64,000 nt of DNA, from contig JAJGOT010001034.1 of assembly GCA_022457155.1 (NCBI GenBank), positions 1 to 64,000 on the forward strand, written 5' to 3'. Positions within the stretch are counted from its first letter, which is position 1; every line of letters starts with the position of its first letter. Positions 31,201 to 43,200 of this stretch are shown one piece after another. The stretch is from Cladopsammia gracilis (lineage: Eukaryota > Cnidaria > Anthozoa > Scleractinia > Dendrophylliidae). The notes under the pieces were generated by a model. That model was not told the origin of the DNA and ran no database searches. It worked only from the letters and a program-made list of their open reading frames with translations. A program made the translations under genes and the position numbers.

Positions 31201-34200
31201 TTAATAATAAGAAAAATATCAGAACTTGCTAGCCTCCTCACAAAATAAATACATGTGCGAGAATTAACATACTTGACATAGTAAACTCCAAAGTTCGGAG
31301 ATTCAATTTTTTCCCAGCCATCTGGCAAACCTGAAACAAGAAAGGATTTCAATTTAATAAATCCAAACCTCTTCACATCCACCACCTTGGGGACGGAGTT
31401 TAATGGCCATTGTAGAAAGGTGACCATTTAATGAGGAGGTAGGGGTGCACTACATGGCCATTGTATACAGGTGACCATTATAGGGAGGTAGTGGCACACT
31501 ACATGGCCATTGTAGAGAGGTGTGACCATTATGGGGAGGTAGGGGTGCACTACATGGCCATTGTAGAGAGGTGTGACCATTATGGGGAGGGAGTGGTGCA
31601 CTACATGGCCATTGTAGAGAGGTGTGGCAATTATGGAGAGGTAGGGGTGCACTACATGGCCGTTGTAGAGGGATGTGACCATTATAGGGAGGTAGTGGCG
31701 CACTAAAAGGCCATTGTAGAGAGGTGTGACCATTATAGGGAGATAGGGGTGCACTACATGGCTGTTGTAGAGGGGTGTGACCATTATGGGGAGGTAGTGG
31801 CACACTACATGGGCATTGTAGAGAGGTGTGACCATTATGGGGAGGTTGGGGTGCACTACATGGCCATTGTAGAGAGGTGTGACCACTATGGGGAGGTAGG
31901 GGTGCACTACATGGCTGTTGTAGAGAGGTTACCATTGTGGGGAGGTAAGGGTGCACTACATGGCCGTTGTAGACAGGTGATCATTATGGGGAGGTAGGGG
32001 TGCATTACATTATTAAGTAGACATCAATTGTTAGTAAAAGACAGGGGCTGTCTGTACCTGCTTTCTCAAGAGGATGGCACCAGTCCGTGGTTTCTGTGTT
32101 GTGACTGAATGAGAGATAACAGGTTGCTTTTAAGAAATGGTTGACCAATATAATTATATAAAAACAAATGACCTACTAGATAAAATAATCATTAAAATGA
32201 ATAAGGTCTTGCTGTCAACAAATAACACATAATATAATATGATGGTTCTCCTTCATCCGCATGAGTGGAAAGAGGCACTGTGAGAGTAAAGTCTTGCACA
32301 AAAACACAACACAATGACCCTGGCCAGGGCTCGAAAACCGGACTGCTCGATCTGGAGTCCAGCATACGGTGACCATTACGCCACTGCTCCTCCCCCTGAC
32401 TGCAAAGCTTTGTTAAAATATTTAATTTATGAACTAAAGGACTTTTTTAACTTACTCAACATAGTATTTTCTCCCATCTGGAGTCCATGCAACTTCAAAG
32501 CCAGGAGGAAGAGAGAGATCCAATCGATGGAGCTGACTGCCATTGAACACTGCACAAATAAGAAAGTTCATTAACCCAATATTTGCAAAAATTGGAATAG
32601 TCACATTTTAGGATTTCATCCACAGAATCACCTTGTACAGCATAATGGTACTGCTCAGTATCTTTCACTTGAATGGTCACACTTTAGGTTTTCATCCACA
32701 GACTCAAAAGTCACAACCACGTTGGACAGCATTATAAACAGTACCACATTGAAAGTACTGCTCAATAACAGCTTTCATTTAAATGGTCACACTTTAGGAT
32801 TTTATCCACAGAATCAAAAGTGAGAACCACCTTGTACAGCATAATGAACAGTACCACAGAAAAATACAGCCGAGAAAACCTTTTAACTGAATGGAAAAAC
32901 TAACTTCAAAGGATTTCACTTGCAGACTAGAACCACACTGCACAGCACAGAGAACCTTTGATGTACATGTGTTTGCATCCCACCCAGTGAAGTCTAGGAA
33001 ATATAACTAGCAGTAATCACAGATTACGGAGACGTGTTCGAAGGAATTTCCGGCGGAAATGTGCCCCTGAAAAAAAAAACAATAGGGGTGGCCAGTTGGA
33101 AGACTGGCCACCAAAAAATCTCAAATTTTACTGCACATAAACCACAGGACAACCAACACGAAATTCATTTAGTACATACCTAAATTCTTCTTTTCACCCA
33201 TGTTACTAACAGGAAAGAAGCTGCCACCAAACGAATTTGCTTGTTGCATGGCAAGAGATCCCTGATGATTAACCACAGATTGAGCTTGGGAAGTAAAGGC
33301 TGACTGACTTCCTCCAGAGACAGGAGAAGAAGGATTTTCCCTATAGCTAAACATGTCACTTCTTGTTTCACTGTATAAATTGTTAGTAGAGGCACCTTGG
33401 TTTGTGTTGAATCCAAAACAATGTGAGCCAGCTTCTGAAATGTATGGATCACCACCATATGACACGTTATAGCTAAAAGAGTCCTGTGCAAATGGTTTGG
33501 AACCTGCATAACCACTATACACTCCTTTGTTTGTATAATAATCTGAGATGTTATTTGGTGCACGTCGTGCATAGCTATATCCATTAGCATTTGGAATGAG
33601 TGACTCACTCATCGCTCTCTTAGGTACATTTTGCTTAAATGCTCCATTTGCCAGTCTACTGTCCAAAGAAAATCTGTCACTTGAATGAACATACGAAGGA
33701 GGATGTCTGTAATTTTCCTCTAGGCTATAATATGCACTGTAGTCATTTCTACAATTCCCGCCTTGCCCATAGAAACTTGCACTGTCAATGCTATCCACAG
33801 GTTCTCTGTAAGGTGGTGGATGACGATACTTATCCAATGGGCTTGACATATTTTGTTCTATTTGTTCAGGGTAAGGGGGAGGGTGCCGATAACCCATTTT
33901 TTGTACTTCTGGAGACGTTTGAAGGGTAGTACAAGACTGACACGATGATTCTGCATTCAGACGAATTCTTTGAACATTCTCTAAAAGGTCATTTTCATTA
34001 TTGTTCCTGTTATATTCATAACTGGACTGTGAAACGCGATCACTCGTATCTGCAGGCTCAAGAAAGACAGGGCCAGGGCTGTGTGTTCTGGTTGGAGTGT
34101 GGTCTTGAGTGGTCATCAAAATCCCAGCATTTTCTGTAGCACAGTCTGGGAAATATGACTCTGAAAATTCCACTTCTGAAATTGCATTGATAATGCATGG

Positions 34201-36913
34201 TGTTGAGGTACATCTCTTCAATCGTTCTTGTAAAATAAACAAGAATAACAGTATCAGTTCCAAGAACAAAATATTGAACTTGCAGGTACATCTCTCACTA
34301 AGGCAGGGGTCCATTCCACCACTTATAATGGGTTAAATGGAAATACCTTGTTTGCATTTTAAGAAAAATGGAAATAGATAACTTTATTTATAAGTAGACA
34401 TTAGGGAGCTTAAGCAATGACGACAGTGATGGTAACCAGAACATAAAAAAAACCAGTATGTTTAGTAAGCAAAACAACTCTGCATTTTGGTACATTTCTT
34501 TGCCGTCCCTGCACCACTACAACATGAAATGTTCTAATTTCATGTTTTATGGAGGGCATAAAGAGACGACAAAATTTGATCTGACTGCAGGAGAATTTGC
34601 GCACAATAAAAAAATTGACAATTTTAGCATGTTAACAATTACTATTAAAGGTTGTGAGAGGCCCTGCCAGGGAGGGAGGGTCCTGTGTCGCTTGTCTGAA
34701 TTTTAAAATGTCTCATGTCGGTGTTTTATCAATGCTTCACGTCGCTGTCGGAAATTGAACGAACATAGTTTGTCGGAATTTTAGAAAAGGTGGATAAATG
34801 GTACATGTACGTTATAAAGAAATGCCTACAGTTCTACAATAGCTCAGTTATCGTTCGGTGCATTTGGAGTTTGTGCGTTTGTTTGGAGTTGCATAAATGA
34901 TGTATAACGCGATGCTCAAGAGACCCTCGAGGGAACCTCAAGGGAACCTCAAGGGTCCTCAAGGACCTGAAATTGGTGAAAAAATAAGCCAAACCACCGT
35001 TCTTTGTCGCGAATTTTTGGCTTTGATGTCGCTGTCGGAATTGTGCCAAGAAAGATTGTCTTTTGTTGCAATTTCATTTTACGTGCTGTCGCTACTTTTT
35101 GGGTCATGTCGCCAGTCAGAATTTACCCTGGCAAGGCCTCTTGTGAAAAAGGCACTTTGAGCGTCACAATTCAAGACTGATTGCTGCACATTAATTTGTT
35201 TTAATTATTTATTTTTCGGCACATTGATTGTTTTTTAACTTCCAAAAATTCCGGGGAGCTCAGTGTGACTAGGATTAGAATGGAATAGATAACTTTATTT
35301 ATACACGGCATTTCCATCAGCTTATTTATCATAATCAACTAGCTGCCTGTCTTCCTAACTACAAATAAGAGGTACAGCAACTGCTTTTCATGGAGGCCGC
35401 ATTCAAAAAATGAAATGATTCACATGAAGGAAATGCCAACCTACCCCTAAGGCCCGGTTCAAACGTCGAACTTCACATGTGCCAAACCTATTGCAAACAA
35501 GAGGCTAGCTGGTAGCCTGTACTCATGCGCTTGCATAAGAACGTTTTATGGTTTATTTTAACTGGATCATGCACCCCCTTCCCTCTCAACGAATTTTGCG
35601 TGACATGTAAGTCTTGTTTTGTTTACATATTATCAGATATCATTATTACGACTGAATTTACAACTGAATTTAAACACGTTTTATAAGCATTTCTCTAAAT
35701 CTAGCGACAACACAAAGAAAAATTCAATCACAAATTGATATCAACATAAATTCCCATGGAAAAATGTAATTTCTTTTCCGGTGAAGACCAAATACCAGTG
35801 GCTTGACTCGGCTAAATGAAAACAAGAACGTGATTACAGGCACGGCGAAATCACGAGGTCGCATGTCAACCAATCAGACCAGTGAAAGTCCTCCCGCGGC
35901 ATACGGGAAACTTTAAAAAAACAAGGCAATTTGTGACTACAAAAAGCGGGACGAAAGCTAAAAATGGAAACAAGGAAACCTTACCGAAACCTTAACTCAT
36001 GCCGCTATGCGCATGAGTAATGAGAAAAATCTATTGTTCTTGCTCATTTGCATTAGATTCGGCACATGTGAAGTTCGACGTTTGAACCGGGCCTAAGTAA
36101 AGATCTTATTTGACCATTAAGATGAAAATATATGCATTAATTAGTATGGTATGAGAACCGAGGAGTTGTGGTTTTATAAATTACCATACGGAAGGATATT
36201 GAGTCACAAACCCAAAATAGAACTGATTTTACATGTGATTTGCCTAATATTTGCCGGTGTTGAAGTGCTAAGCGCATTAATTTATGGCTCACTCCCCCGC
36301 GACAACATGAGAAACAATACTATTCGAACAATTTCATGATCGTATAAATTGCGCTTGAAAAATGTCATAGCTGACAGACGTTTACAATCTAGACGGGATT
36401 ATACACGTTCCTAAAAAAGACAGGAAACTCATAAAATTCTTTTTGTATAAAATAAGTTCAATATAAAATATAATTTTACATGATCTAAACCGCTATCTTC
36501 CTAATATAAACAAAGGGATTTCGCCAATATTTTCTTGAAACAACAATTTGGAGTATGTTATACACTTGAATCAGAATTGATAAAATCTATTGCCTCGAGG
36601 CAGACGGCACTTGTTATTATGGAAGCGAGTATATACCTCGTGCTCAAACCTGAAAACGCGCAAAAGACGAGGAAACCTTCGTCTTCACTATTCCTTGCGA
36701 ATGCTGGATAACACAGAAGTCGATCTATCATATTAATAACGAGAAAACGTCTTGGAAACAAATATCTGGCTCAAAGCTAGGATTTAAGCTTAGTTACGTA
36801 CCTTCAAGAATCTCGGTGGTGTTTTCACGTTTTCTGTACTTCCCTTGAAGACGTTCTTTCAGCCCCTTTCCTTTTTTCTTTAGGAAATACTTTGCTAGAA
36901 ACGGCATTCTCAT
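28208..36913 (-). CDS. SAV1: Salvador homologue, Hippo-pathway scaffold
   Basis: Eight exons on the minus strand join in phase: 36802-36913, 33180-34226, 32456-32549, 32058-32104, 31273-31330, 30568-30728, 29736-29797 and 28208-28435 (TAA). The model gives 602 residues. The C-terminal half matches SAV1: WW1 LPPGFEVAWTPDGRKYYV, WW2 LPDGWEKIESPNFGVYYV, the linker LVPANPYISE then IPEWLQVYAKAS, and a SARAH coiled coil (KWDLFRYAEL through EYRQALQRELEQK). SARAH binds the Hippo/MST kinase; WW domains bind PPxY proteins such as Warts/LATS. The N-terminal region, mostly in the 1047-bp exon 2, is longer than in vertebrates and contains three YRHPPPY/YRHPPSY repeats. WW1 has Phe at the first signature Trp; WW2 has Tyr at the second, as usual for SAV1 WW2. 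The start codon faces RSPH4A. Confidence 0.93.
30955..31155 (-). repeat. Inverted copies of the ~108-bp repeat
   Basis: GACCATTCAAATGAAAGCTACTGG, GTACAAGGTGGTCCTAACTTTTGAG and GAGATGAAATCCTAAAG are the reverse complement of the 5990-6860 unit. About two units in the SAV1 intron between exons 5 and 6. Confidence 0.8.
31398..32017 (+). repeat. 51-bp minisatellite, about 12 units, in a SAV1 intron
   Basis: CACTACATGG recurs at about 31449, 31498, 31549, 31600, 31651, 31753, 31804, 31855, 31906 and 31956 (with variants at 31702 and 32008), a 51-bp period (first step 49). Each unit also holds GCCATTGTAGAGAGGTGTGACCATTATGGGGAGGTAG. Because 51 is divisible by three, frames stay open on both strands; these are not genes. 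It lies between SAV1 exons 4 and 5. Confidence 0.95.
32240..32400 (-). repeat. tRNA-derived SINE
   Basis: Read on the minus strand: AGCAGTGGCGTAATGGTCACC (A-box region), a ~25-bp spacer with GACTCCAGATCGAGCAG, then GTTTTCGAGCCCTGG (B-box region), followed by a body CCAGGGTCATTGTGTTGTG. It inserted in the SAV1 intron between exons 3 and 4. Confidence 0.65.
32588..32960 (+). repeat. Copies of the ~108-bp repeat
   Basis: About three and a half units with CTTTCATTTAAATGGTCACACTTTAGG and AGAACCACCTTGTACAGCATAATG, same orientation as 5990-6860, decaying to the right. In the SAV1 intron between exons 2 and 3. Confidence 0.85.
34658..35140. mobile_element. DNA element, 6-bp target duplication TTGTGA (copy 2)
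   Basis: Same family as 16435-17016, in opposite orientation. Ends GAGGCCCTGCCAGGG and CCCTGGCAAGGCCTC; perfect 6-bp duplication TTGTGA at 34652-34657 and 35141-35146. The interior matches copy 1 over most of its length (for example GCTCAGTTATCGTTCGGTGCA and GACCCTCGAGGGAACCTCAAG). SAV1 intron 1. Confidence 0.88.
35451..36093. mobile_element. MITE with ~35-bp TIRs and TAA duplication
   Basis: Ends GGCCCGGTTCAAACGTCGAA and its reverse complement extend as inverted repeats through CTTCACATGTGCC. Both flanks are TAA (35448-35450, 36094-36096). The 643-bp interior is non-coding with CCAATCAGACC boxes. The three-base TWA duplication suggests Harbinger. SAV1 intron 1. Confidence 0.85.
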
Positions 36914-37278
36914 TCTTCTAAATCTTTAACTACAAGTCCAAATCGATACAATATTGACATAAATTCCATCCCTTCCAATACCTCAGATTTTGTGAAATGT
37001 CAGAAATATTGTAAACATGTAATGAACTTCGCTTGCGGTCGCGCTGGGGAACCTGGTAACGAAATTATTCCGATCATTCATTGACTACGAATTTCAGAAG
37101 TCGTTGAGCAATCGTGCGTTATTAGAATTCCGAATCATCTCGAAGAAGTATCGAATTGTCACAACGAAATGTTGCTATGGTCACACAAACCTAGATGGAG
37201 GTCGAATAAGTTGGAACGCAAAGACCTGAAAGCTGAAAGTTTCACCGCGAATATCTCTTTTATAAAACACAAAACACC
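36914..37278. promoter_or_regulatory. Probable bidirectional promoter SAV1 / RSPH4A
   Basis: The SAV1 start codon (36913, minus) and the RSPH4A start codon (37279, plus) are 365 bp apart, leaving room for both 5' UTRs and a shared core. The sequence is less AT-rich in its middle (AATTCCGAATCATCTCG region). No TATA box or specific factor site is claimed. Confidence 0.6.
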
Positions 37279-40200
37279 ATGGAAAGTGCAAGCGAATCTA
37301 TAAGCAATGATTTAGATAGCGACTTTCAAAATGCAAAAGCATTTCTGCTTAAAACAAGTTTACATTCGAATCTCAATGTGTAAGTACAGGGTAGTTTGTC
37401 CGAATTTATGAGCTGTCTGCAGGATGGCGTTTATAATCTTGTTATTACTCTGTGAAGAAAAGATTTGGAGGTTGTAAAGTTATAGTTGTTTCTTCTCCTT
37501 GTAGTTATGATCATCTTTCAAGTGTCATTAGAAAGATTTTGGAAGAGAAACCCGAAAATATAGCAGGCAAGTTTCTGTCAATATAAAATTTGTCCATTTT
37601 TACCTCCTTTTTAAGTTATTTCCCTTTCATGTGAAGCTCTTCACTTTAAGTAATGTCAAGTAAATTTCTTTTTACGCATATATGTAGATGCAATAGAAGA
37701 TCTTGTAAGAGATGAGAAGAGGGCAAAATTCTGCCCCACTTTTGACACAATTCAGGTAATACGTACACTTAAGCTTTATACATATACATGTACATCTCTA
37801 TATATTCCAATTTCTCTTAAGTTATTAATCGCCTTAACTTTTCTTTACTGGTTAACGAGATGGAATTTTTATGAGTGGGGGGGGGGGGGGGATTTGACCG
37901 ATTGTTAAAAGCAACTGTTTACTTTGGTTAATTGCCTGCTTGACTTGACCAGTCAGGAAAAGGCTAAACTACAGAAATTATACAGGGCCACTTATTTGCA
38001 TCTCATTGAATGACAAAAGTGCCTATTGTGTTATACTTCTTTCTACAAAGAGTTCCAACACATGTAAATGACCAAAGTGGCCCTGCATTCTATAATTGCT
38101 CCCTTTTCGGGCCCAGAACTGTATTTTAAAAGCAGAATCTGTAGACTGGTGAAGTATTTTTTAGCCCTCAAACCAGCCTGACTTGTTTTGTCAATTAAGA
38201 ATGTTATTGCTTGGCTTTCAAAACCTACAAAATTTTAATCTTTAATGTAAACATTGCCACATAAGATGGCTTTTCAGGCCCAATATTTCGAGCTGCCTGT
38301 AATTACATTGTAAAGGACCTAATTGCCTTTATATAGTGCCACATACTGTTAGGGGTGGCGAATGGTACCTTCAAAATCGTGGGTCTCGGAAAATTTTGGT
38401 CTGGTCTTGAAATCTCGGCAGTTTTTGTTTTAAGTCTCAAAGTCTTGTTTGGCTGGTGTTTTTTCTGTCTCGGAGTCTCGGATTTTTTTCCTCAAGGTCT
38501 TGGAGTCTCAGATACTTTTGTCAAGCATTCTCATTCTTCATCCTTGTTTGTTGTTTGATAGGTGAATCGGATATTTTTAGCACTGAGTCTCGGGCTCGGT
38601 TTTTTCCCGCATTGGGTCTCGCGCTCGGATTTTACAACGTAGCTGCGGTCGCGGTCTCGGATTTTGAAACAAGAGTCTCGGCGTCTTGGCGAGTCTCGGA
38701 TTTACCATTCGCCACCCCTACTGTTCAATCTGAAACACCCAAGGGAAATCTCATGCATTGAGAAACCATATACTGGTAAGGGGCGGGACTCAGTGGAACA
38801 ACAACAACAACTTTATTTGTACTCTATATTCATTTACATGATGGAACAATCTTTTATGTTTTTAAATGAAATGTGATTTCTTTCTTTAAGAACAAAGAAG
38901 ATGAGTCCACAGAGGTGTTACTGGCAAGATCCCAGTTGACTCTTTTTGAGGTAGGTTAAACATTTCACCATCGTTAGATTGAGTGTCTCAACAACAAATC
39001 CAGGGTAGGGCGGATGCTTATAATCACTAAAATATTATAAATCCTAACAAAAATTTATTAAAAAAAGTTAATTGTCTTGAATCCAGACAGACCAGTAAAC
39101 ACCTGACAGCCAGCTTGAACTCCAGTTTACTGATTTCACAGAAATCTGACTTATTTCAGTATGAAGCCAGTGCAACTTTTTCTTCTGATTCCAGAGGAGG
39201 CCCGGAGTCCAGGAAACGGAACCCATGATGCGGGATCCAGAAATGGATGAAGAACAAGAAGAAGCACCTTTACCAGATCTCATGGAACTCGCAAACTACT
39301 TTGAGCAAGCTGGTGTAGGCATTGGTAGAGAAGAAACTTTTAGAATATTCTTGGCTTTGAAGATTCTGATCGACACGCAGCCAATTCGGACTTGTAGATT
39401 TTGGGGTAAGAACAATAAACACAACTCTGCTCGTCCGTATTTTATTAAGTATTTTGGATATTTATGTACTAGTGGGTAAACCCGATTCTGGGGGGTACTC
39501 TCATATATGTGCTATATGGGTATGTGCCACTGTGAAGGGTATGGTTTTCGAGCAATTTAGTCTGGGATAGGGTGATTAGAAATCAAAAAACTGAGTTTTA
39601 GTCTAGTATAGTGTATCATTTGCCAAGAATCTTATCAGTGCTAAATGAAGAATTATGTCTAGAATAGAATTGTTACTTGGAAAAGAGCTTTCCCTGAATG
39701 GAAATAAAATCATTTATTGTGGCATCATTGTCGACGGATGGTTTTTTATTAAAAACGCTAATAGTGATCAGTACAGTTCTAAAAGTAGCAAGTCTTGGGT
39801 AGGGTAGGGTAGGGATTTTTGGTGTCTGGTCTAGTATAGGGTTGCAAAATCAGCTGAACATGGTCTGGTATAGGGTAAGGGTTTCAGAGGCCCAGCAGTA
39901 CATCGATCCCTACCCAAAAATATACAGAGTATTCCCCCCGGGAATTGTATTCAATGTGTGTTGCTTTTCAAACTGTCAAGTATTACAGTGGATTCAGGTT
40001 GAGCGTTTAACAGTTTTAGTTGTTACATTCATTGTCACAGTTGATTGATTGCATTGTGAGGCAAAATGACAGCCGTTGCTAGGCGGGAATGACGACGTTC
40101 TGTCTGGGAAATAGCACGTTGTCGCTCCTCTAGCGATTCCCTTTACTAGAAGATAGATAAGATCCAAGACAAGAATAACTATTCTAGTAAAGGATCGCTA

Positions 40201-43200
40201 GATGCACGACAACATGCTTTTTCCCAGACATAACGTCGTCATTCCAGCCTAGCAATGCCTGTCATTTTGCCTCACAATGCAATCAACCAACTGTGACAAC
40301 GAACGCGACAACTAAGACCGTTAAACGCTCAACCTGAATCCGCTGTAAATGCCAAAAAATATGCAATATTATATGTGGTAAAGAGTTTTTTTTTTACTTT
40401 CAGGTAAAATATTTGGTATTCATGCAAATTATATTGTCGCTGAGGTTGAGTTTTTTGAAGGAGAAGATCCAGAAGAAGTGCTAGATGATGCAAAACAGCA
40501 AGAACAACTTGAACAACAAGAGGTATATGTTAAATTGTTTTGTGTCATGTTGATTTTTAATCCGGGCCCATGGAAATTAAAGTCAGCGACTACTTAAGGT
40601 ACATGTATACATGTACGTGTATCTATGGCTCTTACTGTCTTTATTTGTTTTACTCTTACAGAATGAAGCAAAGACAGACATCATCAAAGAAGGTTAGCAT
40701 GCAAATATATTATTTTTTATAATAAATCAACAAAAACTAAGATCAAGGCGCTTCTTTTTATTGTTGGAACAGCCAAGAATTAGGCAAAATTGGTGCTTTT
40801 CGCGTGACAATTTTCACTCCTCCAACATGGCAGACACATGCCAGCAGGTGATTTTCTCTGACAGTCATGTGGCTGCACACAAACACTTTATGAACCTACT
40901 AAATGGCCTAGTTCACCACGAGTCTCTTGTACTTCAGTGGTTTGAGCATTGAACCAGTGTAGAGCAAGTCTAAATTTTGATTCAGATGAGAAAATAACTG
41001 AATGAGCATTTTTTCATACCCCCAAACAGCCAATACATGTTCACACATCATCATTACATCATGTTTAACTACTACTGGTAATTAAAAAAAATTCGCAACC
41101 TTTTTCGTTTTAACGTGATCAGGAAGAGAGGTGTATAACAAAGCCTGAGTGAATCCGCCAGGACAAGAATATGGGGCAGGGTGTCGAGAAAATGCTCTTG
41201 CTCTAGGCTTATAACCTCATTACAACTTGTTTTTCTATATTTTGTGGGATTAAATTTTTCGGTTGGTTGTTAACCAGTAAAACATCATTGTTTGCAGGTG
41301 ATTTTGATGTGGAAGAAGATGATGTTCCCCAACCAGATTTTAAACCACCATCACTAATTCCAAAAGAAGAAAACAGAACAGGCTGTAACAAGAAAACATA
41401 CTTTGTTTGCAATGAAAGTAAGTACATTTCATGTTACACTACATATCAAGCATGAGAAAGTGGGTGGGACCAGGACAAAAAGGAGGTAAAATGGAGTTTT
41501 GTAAGATTGTTGGAAGTGGGTCATGAACTTGTCACAGTCATGTGACACAGCCTTTTTTCTCCCTGGTGAATTCTGCTTCAAATAGCGAGTTGTAGCTTCC
41601 CTTCATTCCTTCAGAATGACCATGCAATCAGACCTTGATCTATTGACCAAAATTAAATATTTATATTATATATTAAACTTTGAAGAGTTTTGAAGTCAGC
41701 AATCAGAGATGTCACCTGAATTGGCATTTTGGGATCTGACGAGTGATGTTCAAAGATCAGTTTCTGTAACAGTTAGAGTCCCAAATTTAAATATATCTGG
41801 GAGATTCACTGTCTTGTCCAGGAGACTGGGAGACTCCCAGATAATACGGGAGAGTTGGCATATATGTTACCTAGCTTACCAGTAAATCTAACATCAGTTT
41901 TCTTCTTTTACAGCTGGAAATATATGGGTCAGACTTCCTGCAGTCACACCTGCACAGATCGTAGTGTCAAGACAAATCAGAAAATTCTTCACTGGAAATC
42001 TACAAGCACCTGTCAGTCTTGTTGATTGATCTTGATGATTTACAGTGCAGCTAGCTTAAAATAATACTGCAATATTAACTTTAACCAATGATATTCCTAC
42101 TATTCCTATTGTCTCTTTCATCTATCACCTAAAAATTGTTTAACATTTACGTAAAATACATGTACTTGTGTATCTTACATTCATCAGGTTGTAAGCTATC
42201 CACCTTTCCCTGGAAATGAAGCTAACTACTTAAGAGCACAGATTGCCAGAATATCAGCCACAACACACATCAGTCCACTGGGCTACTACATGTTTGAAGA
42301 GGAAGAAGAAGAAGATGATGAAGGAGGAGGTACACTATTTTACTTTATTTGTTTTTGTTTAATTTTTAATACACTGCAAGCCCAAGGAGGACCAAGAACT
42401 AAGGAATGCATGTGACAGTGGTTTGAAATTCAACGGTTGAACTAATGTACTGATAAGCTTCTGATGGTCTATAAGTATTGCTGTCAATGAGGCCCTGTTA
42501 GGATAAATCCTAATATAAAGAATTATATGCCATTGAAACAGACACCAGCAAAGCAAAATGACGACAAGTGGCAAGAGGATTCCATAAAGCTGCAAACTTG
42601 CAGCATACATGCACCCCCCCCCCCCTCCCCCCTCCCCCCCCCCCAAACAGGGCTGTTAATCTGAGTTACATGTATAGTTATTTCTTACAAACTACTTATT
42701 CCAGATCTAAAGATAGCATCCATAAAACACATCTTATTTTGTATTTATTTTTTCTTTGTGTTCCAGCACGTGATTCATTTGTGGTGAATACAGAGTTTGA
42801 AGGGCTTACTCTTAATGAGATGACTGATCCATCCTGTGCCAATTGGGTCCATCATGTGCAGTACGTCCTTCCACAGGTACTCAAATTAACAAATAGACTA
42901 CAAATAGTCCCTAGTTCCTCCCACCCTATCCACACCTGGGGGGCAATTTTCACACCTGCTTGCATGATCACCCACTCTACTATCCCCTGAGAGAAACTTA
43001 TAGTCTGGTACATGTACCAGAAATCTGTTGGAAAAACCTAGCAAAATGATGGCGGTAGAGATGTGATGGATTAGGCCAACTAGACTCTGAGACAGCCTTT
43101 ACAAGTACCTTGTCATGTAACTTGTAGGGTCGCTGCACGTGGTTCAACCCATTACAGAAAAGGGGAGAGGAAGAAGAACTAGAGGAAGAGGAGGAGGATG

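Noticed and set aside
31428..31997. Long repetitive open frames on both strands (up to 168 residues)
   Set aside because: Products of a 51-bp minisatellite whose period is divisible by three; located between two SAV1 exons.
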